From Clostridia bacterium (GTDB lineage: Bacteria; Bacillota; Clostridia; Oscillospirales; CAG-272), in NCBI GenBank assembly GCA_017629395.1, contig JAGBXH010000163.1:1-18160 (forward strand): a DNA stretch of 18,160 nucleotides, written 5' to 3'. Under the pieces are notes generated by a model that saw nothing but the letters and a program-made list of their open reading frames with translations, did not search any database and was not told the origin of the DNA. The position numbers and the translations under genes were made by a program. Of the stretch, positions 1 through 6,001 are shown piece after piece. The first letter of the stretch is position 1. Every line of letters starts with the position of its first letter.

Positions 1-325
1 CAAGGCAAACGCACACAAGACGCCCGATGAGCCCTTTGAGTACAGATTGGCAGGCACGCTGACCAAAATCGAGGACGGATATGCGTATATTGACGACAGC
101 ATCATGTGCGTTGACCCGAGCGAGGGTATGGTCTTCCGTGTGTCCACCGACGATCTGCGCATCAGCAGATGTCTTGTCGAGGATCTGACGGGCATCAGAT
201 CCGGCGACCTTGTAGTGATCACCTTCCGCGGCGGCATTGACCCGGAGGACGGCAATCTGATTTTGGATGCGTGTTCGATTGAGGAAGCGTACTTCAGCGA
301 CGGCGATTGGTACGTGCCGGAATAA
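1..325 (+). CDS. Unrecognised acidic protein, C-terminal part (5' end outside window)
   Basis: The reading frame is open from the left edge (frame starting at base 2) to a TAA at 323-325, giving at least 107 residues, so this is the tail of a longer gene. A TTG at 47 could initiate but has no good ribosome binding site and the frame continues upstream, so I treat the gene as truncated by the window. The visible part is rich in Asp and Glu. It alternates short predicted strands with turns containing Gly-Asp (GYAYIDDS, GMVFRV, SGDLVVITFRG), which suggests a small beta-barrel or OB-like domain. Such domains often close secreted or lipoprotein-type proteins in Clostridia, but no signal peptide can be checked here. 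The function is unknown. A strong terminator lies 6 nt after the stop, so this gene ends its transcription unit. Confidence 0.6.
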   Translation, partial: KANAHKTPDEPFEYRLAGTLTKIEDGYAYIDDSIMCVDPSEGMVFRVSTDDLRISRCLVEDLTGIRSGDLVVITFRGGIDPEDGNLILDACSIEEAYFSDGDWYVPE

Positions 326-330
326 AAGCA

Positions 331-360
331 AAAGCACTCGCGAGAGCGAGTGCTTTTTTT
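331..360 (+). terminator. Rho-independent terminator after the left-edge gene
   Basis: A perfect 10-bp stem (332-341 with 346-355) closes a GAGA tetraloop and runs into a T tract ending at 360. It ends the plus-strand gene whose stop is at 325. The opposite strand also reads an A/T-balanced hairpin followed by an interrupted T-rich stretch. It could therefore also stop leftward transcripts from the GH38 gene, which has no other clear terminator of its own. Confidence 0.9.
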
Positions 361-384
361 ATGGATTTAATTTGTGTCGAGCGA

Positions 385-486
385 GGAGGAGCAAGCCCCC
401 CTACCGCCCGATACCATAGTCGCAAAAAATGTTTTGTTATATGACATGCAAACCCTATATCGGGTAGGAAAGGGGCTTGCTCCTCC
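385..486. repeat. Long imperfect inverted repeat with 29-nt arms
   Basis: The left arm (385-413) and right arm (458-486) are near-perfect reverse complements. The outer 15 bases match exactly (GGAGGAGCAAGCCCC against GGGGCTTGCTCCTCC), the inner 7 match exactly (CCCGATA against TATCGGG), and only the middle is shifted. The 44-nt centre is AT-rich. It lies between a plus-strand terminator and the 3' end of the minus-strand mannosidase gene, outside any supported gene. The G/C-rich arms resemble intergenic palindromic repeats I associate with gut Clostridia, or a degenerate miniature element. No target-site duplication was found beside the arms, so the mobile-element reading is unproven. Confidence 0.6.
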
Positions 487-496
487 TTACCGGCGT

Positions 497-525
497 ATGC
501 GAACTACTTCGCATTTTCGAATGCG
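497..525. repeat. Two overlapping, mutually exclusive small hairpins
   Basis: ATGCGAA (497-503) pairs with TTCGCAT (508-514) around a CTAC loop. CGCATT (510-515) pairs with AATGCG (520-525) around a TTCG loop. The two stems share 510-514, so only one can form at a time. They sit 8 nt beyond the stop of the GH38 gene on its transcript, next to the larger inverted repeat. They may be part of the same repeat unit or act as a weak 3' stabilising structure. No T tract follows closely. Confidence 0.45.
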
Positions 526-532
526 CATCCCG

Positions 533-2950
533 TTAAATCAACATCTGCGCGGACTCAGTCAGCGTGCCGTTTTGGTACAGCACGGTCTTGACCTCGTAAG
601 GGGTATAGCTCAGAGGCAATTGTGCGCCGCAAAGGGTCAGCATGCCGCTTTGCGCGTTGGGGGTGTTGTTGAACAGACGCAGAATATAGGTGTCGTGGGT
701 ATTGTCCGCGCGCTTGAGTGTGACAAGGCTGACGGCACCGTTGCCAAGGTCGATCTCAAACGGTTTAGTTGCGGGATGTGCGCTGCCCGTAGGGAACACG
801 TTTAAGACGTAAGGCTTATGGTTAAAGGCCTGCGCCGCATTTTCCAGACCCTCGCGTGCAAATACACCGAGGCGGAAGGAGTAAGCATTCTCACCCTGGT
901 CGATCTTCTTGGTAAAGCGGTCAGTGGGGATGATGGGTCTTGTCATAATGGGGTGTGCGCAATAGGTTACGCCGCGGCAGAGAGAGAGGTAGAGCGCACC
1001 GTTTTCAAAGTGGCTGCCGTAGGTGCAATTATTGAGGAGTGCGGTGCAGGTCTTGCCGTTGTCCAGCGCGATAAAGCGTTGAGATACGTTTTCGCGTGCA
1101 TCCATGTAAAGCTCTTCCGTGCCGAATACGGTCTGACCGATCAGCTTGCCGTCTGTAGAGAAGGGGACCTTGAGCTTGATAAAGCGGTTGATATCGCCAA
1201 GGAACAACGTGACGTCCACGTCCACAAGGTCGTTGTTTTTATAGATCTTATAAAGCACGCGGGCGCGGGTATGCTCGTGTGCAAACAGAGCCTCTACCGC
1301 AAGATACACGTCACCGTCCTCAATGACCGTAATGGGTGCAAGCCCCTCAAAAGGTCCGTCAGGATGCTCGCAAAGGGTGAAGGGCTGCTCGTTCGTGCCA
1401 AGGCGCGCCAGCTGGAAGTCCTGCATGCCCCAAGGGTCGGGGTTGTCGTCAAAGGCGCACAGCGAAAAGGCATCGTGCACGTATTCCTTGCCGTCTAAGA
1501 CAAACGACGTCAAAAGACCGGTCTTGCCGTCAATGACAACGCGCTTGTGTCCGTTGTCAAATACCGTATCTGCGCATTTTTCACCCGGCTTTTCGGGTAA
1601 GACACGTGCGTACGCACCGTAGCGGCGCATGCTCATGGGCGGGACCTCGGCAAAGAAGGTCACGCGCTTGCGCCAGTCAAGGGAAAGATTGCTTTCTTCC
1701 TTGATGCATTGCGAGGGGATTTCGTTGCCGTTTTCGTCCTTGAGGATGATATGCGTATAGCTGTCCGTCCAGTTCTGATCGGCAAGCATAAGCTCAAACT
1801 CCACGTTGCCGGCAAAGGGCGTGGCGTTGGGGTTATATACCAATACGGGATATTCCCCCTCGGCTGCCACGGCTTGATCCAGCGACATGGCAAAGAAGGC
1901 GCGGGTCTTGAGGCGCTCTGCCTCCAGAAGACCGTGGTCAAGTAGCTTCAGGCCGTTATCCTCACCCGACTGAATGCAAGAGCCTGGGAGCACGTCGTGA
2001 AACTCTGCGCCCAGCAGATCCTCGGTGATCTCGTGCAGCTTCTCTTCGGGGTACTCGGAAAGCGCGCCGGAAATGCAAGCAGCAGACAGCATCTTTTCTG
2101 CCATATACAGCTCGTTTTCCAGCTGTACGTGCTTGCGCTTGATCTTGCCCATGGAGGTATAGCAGCCCGGCATGGAGATGCGCAGGGAACGCTCTACCGT
2201 TTCGGTGGGATGGATGCTTGCAAAGAACTGCTCGGGTGTGGAGTGTATGAGCTGCCACTCGCCCTTTTCCATTTCCGCCTTGATGTCTGCAAGGTCCTTG
2301 CGGGAAGGACCGCCGCCGTGGTTGCCCACGCCCCAAAGCACGCAGACCACATCCTCGGGCTGCGCATTGGCTTTGTTGAAAATGGCTGTCAGCGAGCTGC
2401 CCATTGGGGTGCTGTAGCCACCGTCGTGCGCGTGCATGACCTTGACCTTGGAACCGTCAAAGCCCTGCCATACAAACCGGCGCGCGGGGAGATTGACCAC
2501 GTGTGCTGCGGGGCGGCAGCAGATATAGCTGTCCTGTCCGCATTTGGCAAGGATCTGCACAAGTCCTGCGCTGTGACCAAAGGAGTCAAAGTTGATGGCG
2601 GTGGTGGGGAAGGTGCCGAACTTTTCAAGGAAGTATCGCTTTCCCTCCAAGACCTGACGCGTCATGCTCTCGCCCGAGGGCATGTTGCAATCGGGCTGTA
2701 GATACCAGCCGCCCATAATGTGCCATTTGCCCGCCTTGACAAGGGCTTTGATCTCCTCAAACAGGCCGGGGTCATATTCCTCTACGTATTTATAGATCGC
2801 CGCCTCGTTATGGCAGAACACGTAATCAAATTCGCGCGCCAGATTGACGGCTGAGCGGAAGGTGGAAAGCACCGCGCCCGCGCCCTCCTGCCAATCCCAT
2901 TGCCAGATGGGGTCTATGTGCGCGTTGCAGATCAGATGTACTTGCTTCAT
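533..2950 (-). CDS. Alpha-mannosidase, glycoside hydrolase family 38
   Basis: The 805-residue product is a GH38 retaining, zinc-dependent alpha-mannosidase, predicted to release mannose from alpha-mannosides such as N-glycan or mannan fragments. The catalytic domain starts at the N-terminus with the metal-binding HIDPIWQW (His11, Asp13). QPDCNMPSGES follows at about 85-95, then FDSFGHS with the probable nucleophile Asp122, the family-typical GCYTSMGKIKR at 262-272, and FHDVLPGS with the probable zinc ligand His318. The remainder fits the C-terminal beta domains of the family, and the length is typical of shorter bacterial members. There is no signal peptide, so the enzyme is probably cytoplasmic and acts on imported oligosaccharides. 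The ATG at 2950 follows a GAGGAG site at good spacing. It has its own promoter and no sugar transporter or regulator beside it in this window. Exact linkage specificity cannot be read from the sequence. Confidence 0.93.
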   Translation of the reverse strand: MKQVHLICNAHIDPIWQWDWQEGAGAVLSTFRSAVNLAREFDYVFCHNEAAIYKYVEEYDPGLFEEIKALVKAGKWHIMGGWYLQPDCNMPSGESMTRQVLEGKRYFLEKFGTFPTTAINFDSFGHSAGLVQILAKCGQDSYICCRPAAHVVNLPARRFVWQGFDGSKVKVMHAHDGGYSTPMGSSLTAIFNKANAQPEDVVCVLWGVGNHGGGPSRKDLADIKAEMEKGEWQLIHSTPEQFFASIHPTETVERSLRISMPGCYTSMGKIKRKHVQLENELYMAEKMLSAACISGALSEYPEEKLHEITEDLLGAEFHDVLPGSCIQSGEDNGLKLLDHGLLEAERLKTRAFFAMSLDQAVAAEGEYPVLVYNPNATPFAGNVEFELMLADQNWTDSYTHIILKDENGNEIPSQCIKEESNLSLDWRKRVTFFAEVPPMSMRRYGAYARVLPEKPGEKCADTVFDNGHKRVVIDGKTGLLTSFVLDGKEYVHDAFSLCAFDDNPDPWGMQDFQLARLGTNEQPFTLCEHPDGPFEGLAPITVIEDGDVYLAVEALFAHEHTRARVLYKIYKNNDLVDVDVTLFLGDINRFIKLKVPFSTDGKLIGQTVFGTEELYMDARENVSQRFIALDNGKTCTALLNNCTYGSHFENGALYLSLCRGVTYCAHPIMTRPIIPTDRFTKKIDQGENAYSFRLGVFAREGLENAAQAFNHKPYVLNVFPTGSAHPATKPFEIDLGNGAVSLVTLKRADNTHDTYILRLFNNTPNAQSGMLTLCGAQLPLSYTPYEVKTVLYQNGTLTESAQMLI

Positions 2951-2982
2951 ATCGTTGCTCCTCTCGGATAGTCTTTTCTTGT

Positions 2983-3011
2983 ATTATACAGCATAAGCGC
3001 AGAATATTCAA
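2983..3011 (-). promoter_or_regulatory. Sigma-A type promoter of the GH38 gene
   Basis: Read on the minus strand, TTGAAT (3006-3011) and a consensus TATAAT (2983-2988) are separated by 17 bp, with a TG one base before the -10. The predicted start of transcription is near 2976, giving a leader of about 25 nt before the ATG at 2950. The leader is too short for a riboswitch. The promoter starts only about 12 bp past the T tract of the terminator that ends the upstream operon. Confidence 0.8.
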
Positions 3012-3022
3012 GATTTTTTCAG

Positions 3023-3050
3023 AAAAAGGGGCTGTCAATTCGACAGCCCC
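3023..3050 (-). terminator. Rho-independent terminator of the ABC/DUF1854 operon
   Basis: A perfect 9-bp GC-rich stem (GGGGCTGTC at 3028-3036 with GACAGCCCC at 3042-3050) has a 5-nt loop. On the minus strand it is followed directly by TTTTTCTG. It lies 67 nt beyond the stop of the last operon gene (3117) and just before the GH38 promoter, so the two transcription units are insulated. Confidence 0.88.
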
Positions 3051-3073
3051 GATTCTGTGTTTGCTTACTTCTC

Positions 3074-3123
3074 ATTCGCCGCAGGCGAATTTCACCGATG
3101 TGGCGCATACCATGCGCTACATC
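3074..3123. repeat. Tandem palindromic repeat overlapping a stop codon
   Basis: Two hairpins lie side by side. ATTCGCC (3074-3080) pairs with GGCGAAT (3084-3090) around a GCA loop. A 12-bp stem (3097-3108 with 3112-3123) has one G-T pair and an ACC loop. The second arm covers the last codons and the stop (3117-3119) of the ABC transporter gene. The architecture of short palindromes joined by TTTCACC resembles intergenic palindromic repeats I recall from gut Clostridia; this recollection has not been checked. Confidence 0.55.
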
Positions 3124-5363
3124 ATGCCTCCGGTCTTTTCCAGAGCGGCGCGAGCCTGCGCCATAACCAGCTTGTAGTAAATGCCCTGCGCTTCCAAAAG
3201 CTCCTGGTGCGTGCCGCATTCGGCAACCTCACCGTGATCCAGCACCAGAATGCGGTCTGCATTACGCAGCGTGGAAAGGCGGTGTGCAATGGCAAATACC
3301 GTGCGGTTGTCCGTCATACCGTCAATGGCGTCCTGAATCAGCTTTTCGGTTTCGGTGTCAAGCGCTGCGGTCGCCTCGTCCAAAATCAGGATCTTGGGAT
3401 TGTGGATCAGCGCACGCGCAATGGCTACGCGCTGGCGCTCACCGCCCGAAAGGGAATACCCCTTCTCACCTACCACGGTGTTATAGCCCTGCGGCAGCGA
3501 CATAATGAAATCGTGCGCATTGGCGGCGCGTGCGGCGGCAATGACCTCAGCGTTGGTGGCGTTCGGCTTTGCATAGCGGATATTATCGCGTACCGTGCCC
3601 GAAAACAGATGCGTTTCCTGAAGCACAACGCCGATCTGCGAGCGCAACGCGGTCTGACTGATGTCCTTGGCGTTGATGCCGTCAAATTCAATGCAGCCCT
3701 CGGCAGGGTCGTACAGACGCATGACCAGATTGATCAGCGTAGATTTACCGCTACCCGAGTGACCGACAATGCCGATCATCTCACCCGGTGTAACCTCAAC
3801 GGAGACGTTTTTGAGCACGGGAACTGCGCTCTCATAGCCAAAGGTCACGTTCTTAATGCTGACAGCACCCTGCAGCTTGACGTCACGGGGCTCTTCGATA
3901 TCCGCGATCTCAGGCTGCTCCTCCATGATCTCCATGATCTTACCAAACGAGGTCATAAATTCGGAGATGTTACGGGGGATGGTGGTGATCTGCATCAAGG
4001 GCGCGTAAATGATGCCTGTGTAGGTGTTAAAACGGTTCAGCGTACCCACGCCAAGCAATCCGCGGAACAAAAGCAGATTGCCGTGCCAGAGAATGAGATA
4101 GCTGCCCAGTCGCATGACAAAGCCCAAGACGGGAAAGACCACGTCGAAGAGCTTTGCGTTGGAGTAGTTTTGCTTTGCCTGCTTTTCGGTGCAATCTGCA
4201 AAGGTATCAATGGCACTTTGCTCGCGCCCGTAGGTCTTGACCACGCGAATACCGCTGAGCACGTCCTGCAGCGTCAGATTAGTGCGTCTGCCAAGCATCC
4301 AAGCGCGGCGGTTGCGCAGCTTCATCACGCGGCGGAATTTCCAAAGTGCGATCAGTACAAAGGGCAGGGGCAGGAAGATATAGAGTGCCAAGATCGGCAC
4401 GCCCAGCTTAAAGCTCATAAACAGGATCAGGAACAGACCCACAACGAAGGAAACCAGCTGTGCAAAGTAGGTGGGCAGCAGGTGCACTACGAAGTTTTGC
4501 ACTACGTTCACGTCGTTGTTGATACGTCCCATCAGGTCACCCGTGGACTTTTTCTGTACAGATGCCATAGAGAGCGTCTGGATCTTTTGAAAAAGCTTGG
4601 TGCGCAGCATGCGCGTAAAGCGTGCACCGGTCACCGCGGAAATGCGGCTTTGCACGATGCCCAGTATGCGGTGCAGAATGTCAATGGAGACGATCGCACC
4701 CGAAACGATCAGGAACATCCAAAGCCAATCCTGCCAAGCGTCAAACGACAGCGGGTTTTCTGCCAAGATATAGTCGTTGATCAGAATTTCCTGAAAATAG
4801 GGGGCAATAAAGGTCAGGCACAGTGCTATGGCTGCGGTGAAGAGCGGCGCCATGATCCAAAGGCGCATGCCCTTGGTCATTTCCCAAAGGGTTTTGTAGA
4901 GCTTGCTCTTGTCGCGGCAGTAGGGGCAGATGTGCGTATTGCGGATAAAGGGTCTGCCGCACTTGGGGCAGTAACGCTCCGGCTCGTCGCTGGAGGGCAG
5001 GTTTTCCGTTCTGCCTGCAGCCACCATATCGCAGCCGTGCGCCAATACGGTGTATCGCACCAGGCTCTTGCCCGTGGCAAATCGGCAAAGCAGGATAGAG
5101 TTTTGGTCATAGTATGCGTAAAAGCCTGCACAGCCGTACATCACCTCTACGGAAAACTCACTCATGCGGTCAATCTCCCATTTGCAGCCCAGCTTGCCGT
5201 CCAAGAGCTTATAAAGGTGGGTGGGGGTCAGCACCATATATCCGTCCACCGTACCCGTATCCTCGTATTCGAAAGGAATACAGTATAAAATTTTCTCGTC
5301 CTTGCCGCCCGCAGCGTCGAACGCCGCGCGGTTTTGCGCGTCGAGATCAAAAATCAACTTCAT
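3117..5363 (-). CDS. ABC exporter half-transporter with N-terminal extension and zinc ribbon
   Basis: This 748-residue protein fuses a six-helix exporter membrane domain to an ATPase domain. Residues 1-125 form a soluble, strand-rich extension that could be PH-like. A four-Cys zinc ribbon follows (Cys132, Cys135, Cys146, Cys149). The membrane domain spans about 165-460. The nucleotide-binding domain from about 500 has A-loop Tyr510, Walker A GHSGSGKS (534-541), Q-loop Gln582, X-loop VGEKG, signature LSGGE (638-642), Walker B ILILDE (658-663) and His694. All catalytic residues are present. Standard multidrug half-exporters of about 580 residues lack the extension. It is the last gene of an operon with a DUF1854 gene 12 nt upstream and a second exporter before that. 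A GGAGGG site lies in the gap. I infer a heterodimer with the other exporter. The substrate is unknown; in proteobacteria such transporters sit near cyanophycin genes. Confidence 0.9.
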   Translation of the reverse strand: MKLIFDLDAQNRAAFDAAGGKDEKILYCIPFEYEDTGTVDGYMVLTPTHLYKLLDGKLGCKWEIDRMSEFSVEVMYGCAGFYAYYDQNSILLCRFATGKSLVRYTVLAHGCDMVAAGRTENLPSSDEPERYCPKCGRPFIRNTHICPYCRDKSKLYKTLWEMTKGMRLWIMAPLFTAAIALCLTFIAPYFQEILINDYILAENPLSFDAWQDWLWMFLIVSGAIVSIDILHRILGIVQSRISAVTGARFTRMLRTKLFQKIQTLSMASVQKKSTGDLMGRINNDVNVVQNFVVHLLPTYFAQLVSFVVGLFLILFMSFKLGVPILALYIFLPLPFVLIALWKFRRVMKLRNRRAWMLGRRTNLTLQDVLSGIRVVKTYGREQSAIDTFADCTEKQAKQNYSNAKLFDVVFPVLGFVMRLGSYLILWHGNLLLFRGLLGVGTLNRFNTYTGIIYAPLMQITTIPRNISEFMTSFGKIMEIMEEQPEIADIEEPRDVKLQGAVSIKNVTFGYESAVPVLKNVSVEVTPGEMIGIVGHSGSGKSTLINLVMRLYDPAEGCIEFDGINAKDISQTALRSQIGVVLQETHLFSGTVRDNIRYAKPNATNAEVIAAARAANAHDFIMSLPQGYNTVVGEKGYSLSGGERQRVAIARALIHNPKILILDEATAALDTETEKLIQDAIDGMTDNRTVFAIAHRLSTLRNADRILVLDHGEVAECGTHQELLEAQGIYYKLVMAQARAALEKTGGMM

Positions 5364-5375
5364 GGAAACCCTCCG

Positions 5376-5990
5376 TCAGAGATAGATCTCGATCTTTTTC
5401 AGACTCGCCTTGTCAAGTGCTTCCGGATTGGGGATACAGAAGCAGTTGCCGTCGATGTCGTACATGAAAATTCTGCCGTCCTCCAGGGTGCGGAAGCTGC
5501 CTGAGGGGTTTGCCATGATAAATTCCGAGCGACCCGCGCTGGTAGTGACGTCAAAGTACAGGTATCCGTATTTTTCGTGCAGGGAATGGATCTTTTTGAT
5601 TGTCGGGGTGAAGTAGCGGCGATCCAGCTCCTCTAAAATGAGAGTTTGCGCCTGCTCGTCAAACGAGTCCAGACGATCGATCATGCCGATCTCCTCGCCC
5701 TTGCCCTTTTTCTTGGTATCGGGCTCGCGGATGCAGATAAAGGAGTCGGGGTCGGTGATGGGGAAGGCGCGCACGGGAATGACACGTTCAAATTCCTCGG
5801 TCGTGCCGTCCTCTTTGGTCAGCGTCATGGATAAAAGACCACCGACGGAGCGTGCAAAAGCTGCGTTTTGCGGAGTGAGCGCAATCGAAACGCGCTTGTC
5901 AAATATGGGACGATCGCCTCCTGCACCGCCGTATCCGAAGCGACTTCCGTGGCGTCCGCCGTGGTGCATATATCTATATTTGTTTTGCAT
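5376..5990 (-). CDS. DUF1854 family protein between two ABC exporters
   Basis: The product is a 204-residue soluble protein. Residues 70 to 204 match my memory of the DUF1854 pattern: a PVRAFPITDPDSFICIRE strand region, EIGMIDRLDSF, a helix ending ELDRRYFTPTIKKI, then YFDVTTSAGRSEF, R-x-L-x-DGR, and a closing DIDGNCFCIP-x4-LDKAS motif. Residues 8-26 are a low-complexity Gly/His/Arg tail. The family has no established biochemical role; in proteobacteria it is encoded beside ABC transporters in cyanophycin-metabolism loci. Two ATGs are possible, at 5996 and 5990. The upstream gene's stop is followed immediately by GGAGG touching the first ATG, which leaves the second 6 nt away, so I chose 5990. 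Its place inside a transporter operon suggests a partner or regulator of the exporter pair. This is inference. Confidence 0.85.
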   Translation of the reverse strand: MQNKYRYMHHGGRHGSRFGYGGAGGDRPIFDKRVSIALTPQNAAFARSVGGLLSMTLTKEDGTTEEFERVIPVRAFPITDPDSFICIREPDTKKKGKGEEIGMIDRLDSFDEQAQTLILEELDRRYFTPTIKKIHSLHEKYGYLYFDVTTSAGRSEFIMANPSGSFRTLEDGRIFMYDIDGNCFCIPNPEALDKASLKKIEIYL

Positions 5991-6001
5991 AGTCATCCTC
6001 C

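Noticed and set aside
374..805. 143-codon plus-strand frame beginning in the inverted repeat
   Set aside because: It starts in a palindromic element and continues antisense to the mannosidase gene. The product is low-complexity and lacks a start site signal.
3057..5288. 743-codon plus-strand open frame opposite the second ABC exporter
   Set aside because: It runs antisense to a gene with complete ABC motifs. The translation is Cys/His/Gln-rich with no domain. Long antisense frames are expected at this GC and codon bias.
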